Shown: piece after piece, positions 1 to 8,770 of the stretch
Layout of the letters: each line of letters begins with the position of its first letter
Position numbering within the stretch: the first letter of the stretch is position 1
NCBI RefSeq assembly: GCF_023100905.1
Contig: NZ_CP064686.1
Span: forward strand, 1,426,001-1,490,000
Direction: 5' to 3'
DNA from: Bradyrhizobium sp. 4
GTDB taxonomy: Bacteria > Pseudomonadota > Alphaproteobacteria > Rhizobiales > Xanthobacteraceae
Length of the DNA: 64,000 bases
Translations under genes and position numbers: made by a program
The notes under the pieces: generated by a model
The model's database searches: none
The model's input: only the letters and a program-made list of their open reading frames with translations
What the model was told of the DNA's origin: nothing

Positions 1-232
1 AAACGAACTTGCAACCTTCAAGACGCTTGTGCACCAACACCAGACCCGTTCGATCCCAGACCAAAATCTTGATCCGGTCCGCTCGTTTCGATCGGAACAC
101 GAAGGCTGCGCCGCTGAACGGGTCGAGACGAAGCATCTCCTGCACCTTCGCCGCAAGCCCATCGTGGCCACAGCGGAAGTCGATCGGCCGCGTCGCGATG
201 TAAATCTTCAGATCGGCACCGGCCGCGATCAT
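1..232 (-). CDS. tnpB: IS66 family accessory protein TnpB, partial
   Basis: The minus strand from ATG at 232 encodes the first 77 residues of the IS66 TnpB protein (IS66 Orf2), including the family signature around IYIATRPIDFRCGHDGLA and VFRSKRADRIKILVWD. The coding sequence leaves the window, so this is a partial gene. Its ATG overlaps the TGA of tnpA by four bases (ATGA), the translational-coupling arrangement usual in IS66 elements. TnpB is an accessory protein needed for transposition in this family; the catalytic DDE protein TnpC would be further left. Confidence 0.85.
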   Translation of the reverse strand, partial: MIAAGADLKIYIATRPIDFRCGHDGLAAKVQEMLRLDPFSGAAFVFRSKRADRIKILVWDRTGLVLVHKRLEGCKFV

Positions 233-651
233 CGTGACGCTCGCATCGCGCGGATCACACGGGACAGCTGCTCGCCATCTATGGCTGTGTCCGTCCGCAG
301 CACGACATCGCCGATCGCGATCTCAAGCTTGATCGCCGGAACCTGACGCTCCTCCAACGCACCTTCCACGACTAGCGGCGCGAATGTCGGCTGCGATACC
401 TCGCGCGGCGGCAACATGCCTCGCTGTCGAAACCGCCGCCGCCAATCGTAGATTTGCCAGCGCGTCGCTCCGTGCTTGCGCGCCACCTCGGACACCTGGG
501 CACCGGGTAACAGACTCTCGGCGACGATCCGAGCTCTCTCAGCTTCCGAACGTACGCGGCGCCCCGATGGTCCTTCAAGAACCTCCAGCCGGCTCACCGA
601 TCCCCTCGTTGAGCCGTCCAAATGGACGTCCTTTTTGCTGTCCAATCCCAT
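229..651 (-). CDS. tnpA: IS66 family protein TnpA
   Basis: This is a 140-residue protein of the IS66 TnpA (Orf1) type. A helix-turn-helix lies near residues 35-75 (RIVAESLLPGAQVSEVARKHG followed by QIYDWRRRF), as expected for a protein that binds the element ends. The C-terminal half (KLEIAIGDVVLRTD, then LSRVIRAMRA) is the usual tail of the family. Length is normal and no frameshift is seen. It overlaps tnpB by four bases. The start could be shorter than given, because the first ~25 residues are less typical. Confidence 0.85.
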   Translation of the reverse strand: MGLDSKKDVHLDGSTRGSVSRLEVLEGPSGRRVRSEAERARIVAESLLPGAQVSEVARKHGATRWQIYDWRRRFRQRGMLPPREVSQPTFAPLVVEGALEERQVPAIKLEIAIGDVVLRTDTAIDGEQLSRVIRAMRASR

Positions 652-731
652 CCGAAACCTCCGTCCAAGCCGGAGGCTTCTTTCGCACGTTCATTCGAAT
701 TCTGAAGCAAGGGTATCGGCTTCGCGCTTAC

Positions 732-1413
732 GGTTCATCTGTGTGGATGCCTGCGCGAACTTTGGTACAAAGTCATGAAGTTGTGCGTCCATTGGTGACA
801 GTCTGTTGCGGAAGTGCCGCCGTTATCTCGATTAGAAGAGATCGCCTGGGCGGCAGGTCTTATCAAGCGTCTGCGGACGCGAAGATGCTGGACACGTCAT
901 CCGCATTCCGGAGTTTGCGGCGGCCGTGCGAGCGCTGGTACATCTTTCCTATCTCTCTCGCCTGGATCGCGGTCGTTTGCGGAGCCTGCAGTCCGCCGAA
1001 GCCGCGGCTCTAAGCGCCATAGCCCAACCTTGTCAGCAGCGAGAGGCAATAGACATTCCGCCTTAAGGAGCTGACAGCGGCTTTGACACGTAGATCGGAG
1101 CCTCCATAAGCACATCCACTGTCGCCGCTCGCGTGGGTCGCCCGCAGGCCGCCGTTTGACGCGCACATTGTTTGATGGCCGTTCCAAGAACCACCGCGCA
1201 GAGGACATCTTGAAAGATCTTGTTTGCTGACCGCGCGATCATTGGAAACTTCGTGCTTTCCAAGTTCTCGGTGACGCGCCTTTTCGGCCGGCAGATGCCT
1301 TTTGCTCTTCCAAGGGGAAGGCCATTTCCAGAGACATGCGGAGGCCGGATCAGATCGAACAGAGCCACATTTCGCAGCTGTCAGTTGAACGCGTCACGAT
1401 TCCAGTTCTGCAA
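732..1413. other. Gene-poor stretch between IS66 and panB remnant
   Basis: No reading frame here resembles a known protein, and codon use in the open frames is not convincing. It is probably decayed DNA. Confidence 0.4.
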
Positions 1414-2225
1414 TGATGCAAGGAGGAAAGGCACACCATCGTCATGACCACGGGTTATGATGCGGTGACGGCATGTATCGCCGATCCTGTCGTCGACGTC
1501 ATTCTTGTCGGCGGTAGCGTCGGCAACGTATGCCTTGGGTTTGATGACACTTTACCCGTCAGAATGGGATGATGGATCACCACTTGGAGGCGGTCGCGCG
1601 AACAAGGCCTCGCGCCCTGCTTGTAGCTGACATGCCGTTTCTCAGCTTTCATATCAGTCCCGAGGACACGATACGCAACGCTCGAGATTTCCTGCAGCTT
1701 GGCACAGACGCAGTCAAGCTTCAGGGAGGGGGTAGGCGTGTCGAGATGATCCGAGCCTTGGTAGATTGCGAAACTCCCGTGATGGGTCATCTTGGTCTCA
1801 CGCCACAAAGCGTCAACGCAATGGCTGGCTTCAAGGTACAAGGTCGAACCGCGGACGATGCCTTACGTCTGCTTGACGATGCGCACCAGCTGCAGCAGGC
1901 CGGATGCTTTGCTCTTGTCCTTGAAGGCATCCCGGGCGAGCTCGCCTGCGTGGGCGACTGAATCTCTGAGCATACCAACGATTGGTATCGGAGCGGGTCC
2001 AAGTTGCTCAGGTCAAGTTTTAGTGTTCCACGACGTGTTGGGGCGGCTCGCAGGAAGTCATCATCCCGAATTCGTGCGTGTCTATGTAGAGGACCGTCAG
2101 CTGCTGCAGGAGGGCTCTCGCGCTGGGCAGCTGATGTCCTTAACGCAGCATTCCCCGCGTCGCAGGAGTCATATCGTCTTCCGGACGGTTTGCGCGACTC
2201 GATCGTAAACTGGTCCAAGTCAAGG
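1414..2225 (+). pseudogene. panB: 3-methyl-2-oxobutanoate hydroxymethyltransferase, frameshifted
   Basis: Three reading frames together give an almost complete PanB, the enzyme that makes ketopantoate from 2-oxoisovalerate and methylenetetrahydrofolate for pantothenate synthesis. Frame 1 (1444-1565) has VDVILVGGSVGNVCLGFDDT. Frame 3 (1569-1960) has LLVADMPFLSF, DAVKLQGG, VMGHLGLTPQSVN and FALVLEGIPGELA. Frame 1 again (about 1950-2060) has SLSIPTIGIGAGPSCSGQVLVFHDVLG. A further frame near 2110-2180 holds the C-terminal AADVLNAAFPASQESY. At least three frame changes are needed, so no functional enzyme can be made. No panC is seen beside it. Confidence 0.85.
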
Positions 2226-2601
2226 TAGTGCATGGGCAACTGCGGGCGGAGACGGAGATTCGAACGACTGGGACGTCTCGGATTCAGTACGGCACTCGAA
2301 GAAACATTTCGCCGAGTGTGATTGGATTACGTTCGATCGCTAGATCTGGGTCGAAACCCGGCGGCTAGAGGACTGGTACAGCGAAGCTCATCTCACGACT
2401 CTCGATTGAACAGACGGACGCAATGGGCTGAGTTCGCCGGTGCCATACAAACCTGAGCAATACACGCTTCGATGGGGTTGCTCTTATGCCGATCACCGGC
2501 TCGACCGGCGGCACGCCGTCGCCGTCGAACGCTGTTCCGGGCGTCACAAGTCGATGCCATCGCAATACCCTGCCGTACTCAAACAATTAAATGCAATACA
2601 G
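2226..2601. other. Spacer between panB remnant and acyltransferase
   Basis: No gene is recognised. A short stretch near 2485-2505 (CCGATCACCGGCTCGACC) repeats in the IS5-type fragment near 27395 and may be a scrap of the same transposase. Confidence 0.3.
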
Positions 2602-3723
2602 CTAGTTTATTGCAGGTTTGGCCTGCGGGAGACCTGAGCGTGGCGGCATTCCAACAACGAGCTGAGATAGATATGGAACGCCGCGAACAATCGAGCGCAC
2701 CATTAGCGCGATCGCAATAATCGAGGCACCGAGCAGACCCGCGATGATCAACCGGGTCGTGAGATCCCAAAGTTCTCCGAATTGTACGAAATCCATGAGA
2801 CGGAACACGGTACCCTGGACCAGGTAGAGCAGCAGCGTGGTCTGGCCCAACTCCACAGCGATAAAGCGGGCCATCCGAGTTGAATGGCCAAGGCTCCAGC
2901 ATTGCAGCAGGAGTTCGATAACGATTGCTGAGGCAGCTGCAGAGCCAACAAACATCAGAAGCACGTCTTTAGCCGACCGAAGATCGTGAAGTACCCCAAG
3001 ATTATTGTAGATATAGGTGTCCTTGCCCCACGCTAGAAAGCATACGCAAGTCACTATCGAGAGAAATAAGATCAGGAGCGGCTTGTGACGTCGCCATGTA
3101 CTCGTCCATCGTTCTCTCGATTGAGCAAGCAAGAAGCCGAAGCAGAAGAATGGGTAAGTGAATCTGATCAGGGGTGATATGGAGAATGTCAGAGGCGCGA
3201 GTGCGACCAGTATGGCTACGCCAGATATGACCCACGATCGCTGGTCGAGCCTGCTAGAAATCTTGATGAGAAGGTAGGAAACAAACGTGGCCCAGATGAA
3301 CCAGTAGGTGCCAGCGAAATCGTCTAAAGATCCCAAAAGTCCGCTCGTTATGCTGGTCGCGCGCCACAATGCCGCCAGCTTAACGGTCTCCATGAACGTC
3401 CACCAAAACAGCATCGGCAGCAAGAGCTGCTTCGCACGGTCGCTGGCGGCTCGAGTGAACGACTTTTGCAGCAGCGATCGAGAAGAAAGATATCCGCTTA
3501 TCGCCATAAAGAGTGGCATGTGAAACATATAGATCGATTTGTAGTACGGCGAATACCAAAACCCGTCGTCTCGGTAGATGACATACTGGATCAGGTGCCC
3601 AACGATCACCAAAAGAATGAGCGCACCTTTCGCGAAGTCTAAGCTCAGATCTCGATCGTTAGCCTCTGTCGTGCGCGAGCTCGGGGCGATCGTTCCAGTC
3701 ACGCGTAGCAATGTATGAAACAT
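2602..3723 (-). CDS. Acyltransferase family 3 integral membrane protein (NolL/NodX-like)
   Basis: This 373-residue protein has the layout of the acyltransferase_3 family, which transfers acyl (usually acetyl) groups to cell-surface or exported sugars at the cytoplasmic membrane. Near the N terminus it has DRDLSLDFAKGALILLVIVGH, with the family's conserved His at the end of the first membrane segment, followed by FHMPLFMAISGYL. About ten hydrophobic segments follow. The same family includes NolL and NodX, which O-acetylate Nod-factor sugars, and OpgC and exopolysaccharide acetyltransferases. The symbiosis-island setting makes a Nod-factor role possible, but no clear nod box was found upstream. 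The frame is open, with ATG at 3723 and ordinary length. The acceptor is unknown. Confidence 0.75.
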   Translation of the reverse strand: MFHTLLRVTGTIAPSSRTTEANDRDLSLDFAKGALILLVIVGHLIQYVIYRDDGFWYSPYYKSIYMFHMPLFMAISGYLSSRSLLQKSFTRAASDRAKQLLLPMLFWWTFMETVKLAALWRATSITSGLLGSLDDFAGTYWFIWATFVSYLLIKISSRLDQRSWVISGVAILVALAPLTFSISPLIRFTYPFFCFGFLLAQSRERWTSTWRRHKPLLILFLSIVTCVCFLAWGKDTYIYNNLGVLHDLRSAKDVLLMFVGSAAASAIVIELLLQCWSLGHSTRMARFIAVELGQTTLLLYLVQGTVFRLMDFVQFGELWDLTTRLIIAGLLGASIIAIALMVRSIVRGVPYLSQLVVGMPPRSGLPQAKPAIN

Positions 3724-4406
3724 CTAGATATCTGTTGTTGATGAGCCGGCGGCCCGTTGTTCGGTTCTTCTGCCTCATTTTTGATCCAAACGAAAGGTGA
3801 TGGCGGGACTTTTTGGAAGGGAGTAAGCTCAGCTTGTTTAGCCTTCAAGAACGAGCTGTGGGCCGAGCCTCTCTGAATGCCTCAAGCTGAATGCCTCAAG
3901 GAACTTCGCGGCAGAACAGATATCTAGGTTAAGGTAGTGATGTAGCAGTACGGGCGCGGCATACTATTTGCAGAGGCAGGTTCTGGGAGGAAGACTGTCG
4001 CACTCAGTCTCCCACTCAGCCCGACGCATTTCGGACCCGGCAGATGCGTCGGGCTTCTTCCGTCCGCCCAGCATACTTGACATTTGGCCGTCACCTTCGG
4101 TTGCCGCGCGCTCACGCCAATAGGAGCTTCTGATGCTGAACTCGGGCACGCCAACATTGGGGTTGCGGCAGTGTGCTACGCGTGCACACGGAGAGCGGTG
4201 CTCTGCAGACTGGGGCAAAAGCCGAGGACCGACCCTTTCTGATTGAGATGCTGGCTCGGTTAGCGTAGCTGACGCCGTGAACAGCGCCGGGGATCTCCCG
4301 ATGGCTGTTCAACCGGGCCGACGCTGCCGGAATGAATGCCACGCGGCCGTCGTGACGTGGGCAACGGGCTTGATCGTCCTGCGATCGTGGCCGCACGCAG
4401 AACCGA
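3724..4406. other. Spacer with no recognised gene
   Basis: Upstream region of the acyltransferase. It contains a tandem duplication of GAATGCCTCAAG (about 3875-3900) and a strong hairpin, listed separately. No nod box (ATC-N9-GAT repeats) could be seen by eye. Confidence 0.4.
4019..4062 (+). terminator. Strong hairpin followed by T-rich sequence
   Basis: GCCCGACGCAT at 4019-4029 pairs perfectly with ATGCGTCGGGC at 4044-4054, with a 14-base loop, followed by TTCTTCC. This fits an intrinsic terminator read on the plus strand, although no plus-strand gene ends here. A related hairpin is at 13560-13605, so it may instead be a dispersed palindromic repeat. Confidence 0.5.
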
Positions 4407-4563
4407 TCATTGCTTATGCGCCTTCAATCGTCCGACGCCCTTGTTGACCTCGAGCGCCAGCCGTGACCCGTCGCAGGGCCATCCCGCCCGCGTTTGATGT
4501 TGCGCGTGACACCGCGAATGGTGCGCATCATGTTCTCGGTGATGTTGTACAGGCAAGCGATGA
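4407..4563 (-). pseudogene. IS256-family transposase, C-terminal fragment (split by a later IS)
   Basis: The minus strand reads NITENMMRTIRGVTRN and then, in another frame, RLALEVNKGVGRLKAHKQ before a stop at 4407. This is the C-terminal end of a Mutator-type (IS256-family) transposase. The preceding part of the same protein lies on the far side of the inserted element, ending LDEILTVVRLKLPKEL near 6000. The gene was already frameshifted or has decayed since. Confidence 0.8.
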
Positions 4564-4572
4564 ACGAAGCTC

Positions 4573-5989
4573 GAGCTATCGCCAGATTTTGGTGACGGCG
4601 GGGCCGGTCAGGCGGCGGCGGTTTTGGGCTGACGGTCGGTCGGCTTGGCGATGACCTCGATCCCGTCGGCGAATGTCACACCGAGAACGAGTTTTGGCAA
4701 CTGGTTATGACCGTCGAGACGGCGCCAGCTTTTCTGTGCGCCCTCGACCAATTTGAAGACCATCGCGAGCGCGGTCTTGTTCGACAGGCAGCCCTTCGAT
4801 CGGATGGTGCGGTGGCGCACGGTGGCGAAGGTGCTTTCGATGGGGTTGGTAGTCCGCAAGTGTTTCCAGTGCTCGGCCGGGAAGTCGTAGAACGCGAGTA
4901 GCGTGTCTCGATCCTTGCTCAGGCAGTCGGCCGCCTTCTCGTATTTGGGCGTGTAGCTCTCGATGAAGGCGTCGAACGCCAGCTCGGCTGTGGCCTTGGT
5001 TTCGGCCATCCAGATCTCCTGCAACGCGCGTTTGGCTTTCGGGTGCTGGCTCTTCGGCAGTTTGCCGAGCACGTTGGCGGTTTTGTGCACCCAGCAGCGC
5101 TGCTCGCGCGTTTTCGGCCAGACCTCACCGGCGGCCTTCCAGAACACGAGCGCACCGTCGGCGATGGCGAGCTGAGGGGCCAGGTCGAGCCCGCGCCGCT
5201 TCAGGTCGAGCAGCAGATTGCGCCAATCGTGCGCGCTCTCGCGGGCACCATCGGTGAAGCCGACCAATTCCTTGCGGCCCTCCGGCGTCGCACCGATCAG
5301 CACCAGGATACACTGCTTTTCGTCCTCGAGCCGCGCCTCCAGATGGATGCCGTCGGCCCAGATGTAGACGTAGCGCTTCGCCGACAGATCGCGCTGCTGC
5401 CACGCATTGTGCTCGTCGAGCCAGCCATCCTTCAGGCGACCGATGGCGGATGCCGACAACCCGGCAGCATCCTTGCCGAGCAGCGCCGCCAGCGCCTCCG
5501 AGAAGTCGCCGGTCGAGATACCCTTCAGGTAAAGGATCGGCAGCAGCGTCTCGATCGACTTCGACCGGCGCATGTAGGGCGGCAGGATCGACGGCGAGAA
5601 CCGGATGCGGTCGGGATCGCTGGCGGCGGCCGCTCGGTCGCGAACACGTGGCTGGCGGACAGCGACCGGACCGATACCGGTCATCACATCGCGCTCCGGC
5701 AGGTGACCATGGCGGACGACGCGCTGGTGGCCCTCCTGCGTCCTCAAATCGGCATGCTTGTCGAGAAAGTCTGCGACTTCGGCCTCGACTGCCTTGGCGA
5801 GCAGCGCACGGGCTCCGTTGCGCAAGATTTCGGTGAGTTGATCGTCGAAGATTCCTGGCTGAATCAGCTGGATGACGTTATCGTTGGACACGGCATATCG
5901 CTCCTTCGGTGGAGAAGTGGAGGCGTCAAGCACCCCCACGATATGCCGCCTTTCCGATTCCCGCCGTCACCAACTTTCGGCGATAGCTC
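4573..5989 (-). mobile_element. IS256-family insertion sequence, complete, with target duplication
   Basis: The ends are GAGCTATCGCCAGATTTTGG at 4573 and its imperfect complement ending at 5989, giving about 24-bp inverted repeats that differ at a few inner positions. The element is 1417 bp. The 9-bp sequence ACGAAGCTC flanks it directly on both sides (4564-4572 and 5990-5998), the size expected for IS256-family target duplication. It contains one transposase gene. A truncated second copy of its right end is at 23200-23280. Confidence 0.92.
4608..5891 (-). CDS. IS256 family transposase
   Basis: This is a 427-residue Mutator/IS256-type DDE transposase. Visible hallmarks are the N-terminal ALLAKAVEAEVADFLDKHAD, the central YVYIWADGIHLEARLED holding the first catalytic Asp, the LAIADGALVFWKA block with the second Asp, the RCWVHKTANVLGKLPK helix, and TNPIESTFATVRHRT carrying the catalytic Glu. 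The frame is intact. I chose GTG at 5891 because AAGGAG lies eight bases before it; an upstream GTG at 5939 has no such site. The gene is bounded by clear inverted repeats, so the element could still be active. Confidence 0.92.
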   Translation of the reverse strand: MSNDNVIQLIQPGIFDDQLTEILRNGARALLAKAVEAEVADFLDKHADLRTQEGHQRVVRHGHLPERDVMTGIGPVAVRQPRVRDRAAAASDPDRIRFSPSILPPYMRRSKSIETLLPILYLKGISTGDFSEALAALLGKDAAGLSASAIGRLKDGWLDEHNAWQQRDLSAKRYVYIWADGIHLEARLEDEKQCILVLIGATPEGRKELVGFTDGARESAHDWRNLLLDLKRRGLDLAPQLAIADGALVFWKAAGEVWPKTREQRCWVHKTANVLGKLPKSQHPKAKRALQEIWMAETKATAELAFDAFIESYTPKYEKAADCLSKDRDTLLAFYDFPAEHWKHLRTTNPIESTFATVRHRTIRSKGCLSNKTALAMVFKLVEGAQKSWRRLDGHNQLPKLVLGVTFADGIEVIAKPTDRQPKTAAA

Positions 5990-5998
5990 ACGAAGCTC

Positions 5999-6890
5999 CT
6001 TCGGCAACTTCAACCGGACGACAGTCAGGATTTCGTCGAGGCCCGCGAGGATGCTCACAGCTACGCCGAGCCATGCCGATCGACTCGACGCGCGACATTG
6101 CGGATCAATTTTTCAGCCATTTCGGCGTCATCGAGCTCCCAGGTTGGCGCAGCACCCGACGGGTGGCCGCATGATGCTCTTTCGGCAGGCGTTCCATGAT
6201 GTTTGCGCACCTTGTAGATCTGGCAGCGCTGGGTCGTGGCGACCGAACCGAAGGTGCGGCAGATCGCCTTCGACAACGCTCAACAGTCTTGGCACCGCCG
6301 GGTCGCGCCCGCGCGAAACCAGATCGTCCAGTAGGGCCTGAAACGTTGCGGCAATCCGGTCGCCCCTTCCACCAGCGCCACGGATGCTTTTTGACTTCGC
6401 CGTCGACCCCGATCGCGGTGGCCAGCACAAGATCGTCGCCGAGATGCAGCCCGTCGATTTGGACCAGGTCGAGCGCCGACAGATCGGCCGCCATGAAGTC
6501 GGCCAGCCGCGCCGTCGGCAGCGCTACGAACCTCCGCGAGGCAGCCGACTTTGACACCCCCCGATCCGGCCGATGCCTGCACGTCACCCTCCGGCAGCCG
6601 GACAGCGCGGGCGAACCGGCGCGTCAACACATTGATCAGCATCAAGTCCATCGCCCAGCGAGCGAGCCAGTGCTCCTGCGCCGCCATTGTCCCAGGACGG
6701 AATCGTGACCTCGCGGGCGTTCACGCCCTAACCCGTTCGCAGGCCGCCGTCACATCCGCCTCCGTCATCGTGCCGAGCGCCTCGATCCCTGCCGGAAGGC
6801 AGAACCGGTCAAAGCTCGCCTGCACTTTCGCAAACGCTTCGTCCACAGCCCGGTCGCCGGCCAACCAGCCGGTGTGATATCTCTCGTCAT
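5999..6890 (-). pseudogene. IS256-family transposase, N-terminal and central part (interrupted)
   Basis: Several frames on the minus strand recover an older IS256-family transposase that differs from the inserted one. They read KVQASFDRFCLPAGIEALG (about 6730-6840), MAAQEHWLARWAMDLM, GVSKSAASRRFVALPTARLA and DFMAADLSALDLVQIDGLHLG (about 6410-6560), then NIMERLPKEHHAA and LDEILTVVRLKLPKEL, ending at the inserted IS. There are internal stops and several frameshifts. The C-terminal remainder is at 4407-4563. Confidence 0.8.
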
Positions 6891-7480
6891 CACGTCGCTC
6901 TCCTTTGTGGAATCAGCGCGCCGAGCCTACCGGCTCAACGGCAACCCCGACCTCTTCAGATATTCAACAGAACCCGGGACATCCCAGCGCGCGTTCCTTG
7001 ACGGCTTTCGTCGCAAAGCCGGCCGCGGGATGATTGCTGCTGCGCCTATGCTGTAAACGGCTCGGGCTGGATCGCTGCTGCTCAATCTACGGTCCTAACA
7101 AAGTCCGCGCTCGTGCGGCTGGCATCTGGCCGCCAAGAAGCCATACACAAATTGGATTCCATTCCGCACAACGAGCTGACCTTCGGCCGACCTCAGACTG
7201 GAAAACTTAAATAAGCCACCCCGACCAGAGTCGCTCGCGAGGGCGAGGTTCTATGGTCAAAGGTGCTGCTCGCACTCACGTTGTGGACCGAGGAGGGCAG
7301 CAGGCGCTCTCCGCGGATAAGCCGACTCGGCCGATCTCAGATAGCCTTGGCCTTCAGACGTCACCTTCATGATCATCGCTTCAAAACTCCTGACCATTTC
7401 GGCGGCAAGCAAGGGCTCACGCCAGTGACTTGTGCGGCGATGCTGTCGCCAGCAACAGTTTCTCTCGTGTGCCTACAAGT
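6891..7480. other. Spacer with no recognised gene
   Basis: It lies between the IS256 wreck and the aminotransferase stop. No protein family or RNA is recognised. Confidence 0.4.
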
Positions 7481-8770
7481 TTAGCTTGCTCGGGCTGAAT
7501 TCAATGTTTCGGTCAATGACTCCTCAAATATATCTAGGCCTTGTCCCAACGTTTCTTGATCGATCGTAAGTGCAGGCAAGAACTTGACAACCTGATCGGT
7601 CGGTCCGCATCGCTCGATAATCAATCCCTTTTTAAAAGCTCTATGTGACGTTGCCTCTGCGATTTCGGTCGTTTTGCAATCGAATCCACATACCAAGCCC
7701 CGTCCACGAACAGCAAACTTGTTTCCGTGCTGGTGCGCGATAGCATCGAGTCTACGCCGCATAAATGCGCCCAAGCGTCGGACCTGTTGCGAGAGCGTCT
7801 GGTTGCGCCAATACAGATTCAAAGCCGCTTTGCCAGAAACGAGTGCAAGGTTGTTTCCTCGAAACGTCCCCGTATGCTCGCCTGGTTCCCATGCGTCAAT
7901 CGCTTCTTTGATCAGGAGCATCGATAGTGGCAAACCGTACCCACTCAGCGATTTCGACATTACAACAATGTCTGGGGACAACGCGGCGAACTCGAAACTG
8001 AAGAACTCGCCTGTACGGCCACAGCCCATTTGGATATCGTCAACTACGAAAATAGCTCCGACCTCTTTTGCCAAAGCCTCAATTGACTGCAACCATTCCT
8101 TACCGGCGACGTTAATGCCTCCCTCTCCTTGCACGGTTTCGACGAGAATGGCGGCTGGAAGATCAGTGCCACTGCTCTCATCCATTAATACCTTTCGCAC
8201 GTAATCCGCCGGACTGTGAGCGGAGCCAAGATACCCATCATAGGGCATGAACGTTGTGCCGGATAAGGGAATGCTGCTGGCTTTGCGGTAAAAGCGGTTA
8301 CCGCTCGCGGCTATGGCTCCCAAGCTTTGACCGTGATATCCATTCGTGAAAGAAATGACGTTGTGACGTCCTGTGATCTTACGCGAGAGCTTTAGAGCTG
8401 CTTCAACAGCGTTAGCTCCCGTAGGCCCTGTAAATTGAAAGCGGTAGGAAAGATTCCGTTCACGAAGAATGACAGAGCTAAAGGTCTCCATAAATTCGAC
8501 CTTGGCTGGAGTGGCCATGTCCAAGCCGTGGACGACGCCGTCCGAGTCCAGATACTCGCTGATTGCCGCTTTGATCTCCTGATTGTTGTGGCCATAATTT
8601 AGCGCTCCAGCGCCGGACAGAAAGTCAATGACCTTTCGGCCATCCTCTGCGAACATAATCGAGCCGCGCGCCCTGCTGAACACAGCAGGAAAGGAACGTG
8701 AGTACGAGCGCACGTTAGACTCTAGCATTTCGACTGTCTTCATTCTGTGCGGCTCGTGTCCTCCAACCAT
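7481..8770 (-). CDS. Class III aminotransferase, diaminobutyrate aminotransferase (EctB/RhbA) type
   Basis: This 429-residue PLP-dependent class III (omega) aminotransferase is closest in appearance to L-2,4-diaminobutyrate:2-oxoglutarate aminotransferases. EctB makes diaminobutyrate for ectoine and RhbA for the siderophore rhizobactin. Visible features are RFQFTGPTGANAVEAALKL, FTNGYHGQSLGA, LVETVQGEGGINVA, VVDDIQMGCGRTG and MSKSLSGYGLPLS. Lys273 in the last motif is the expected PLP lysine. Start ATG at 8770 is supported by AGGAG eight bases upstream. No ectA, ectC or rhb partner is adjacent, so the product could feed another pathway. The frame is intact, which stands out among the surrounding wreckage. 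Confidence 0.82.
   Translation of the reverse strand: MVGGHEPHRMKTVEMLESNVRSYSRSFPAVFSRARGSIMFAEDGRKVIDFLSGAGALNYGHNNQEIKAAISEYLDSDGVVHGLDMATPAKVEFMETFSSVILRERNLSYRFQFTGPTGANAVEAALKLSRKITGRHNVISFTNGYHGQSLGAIAASGNRFYRKASSIPLSGTTFMPYDGYLGSAHSPADYVRKVLMDESSGTDLPAAILVETVQGEGGINVAGKEWLQSIEALAKEVGAIFVVDDIQMGCGRTGEFFSFEFAALSPDIVVMSKSLSGYGLPLSMLLIKEAIDAWEPGEHTGTFRGNNLALVSGKAALNLYWRNQTLSQQVRRLGAFMRRRLDAIAHQHGNKFAVRGRGLVCGFDCKTTEIAEATSHRAFKKGLIIERCGPTDQVVKFLPALTIDQETLGQGLDIFEESLTETLNSARAS

Larger units (their letters stand above)
1..731 (-). mobile_element. IS66-family insertion sequence, one end (truncated by window start)
   Basis: The segment carries IS66-type tnpA and the start of tnpB on the minus strand. 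Its outer end, read on the minus strand from 731, begins GTAAGCG, the usual IS66-family terminus. The other end, and with it any 8-bp target duplication, lies before the window. Confidence 0.8.

Noticed and set aside
3724..4000. nod box upstream of the acyltransferase
   Set aside because: I looked for the ATC-N9-GAT repeats of nod boxes and found no acceptable match.
5043..6341. Long plus-strand open frame (432 codons) across the IS256 copy
   Set aside because: It is the antisense of the intact transposase and of the older transposase wreck; no domain is visible in it.
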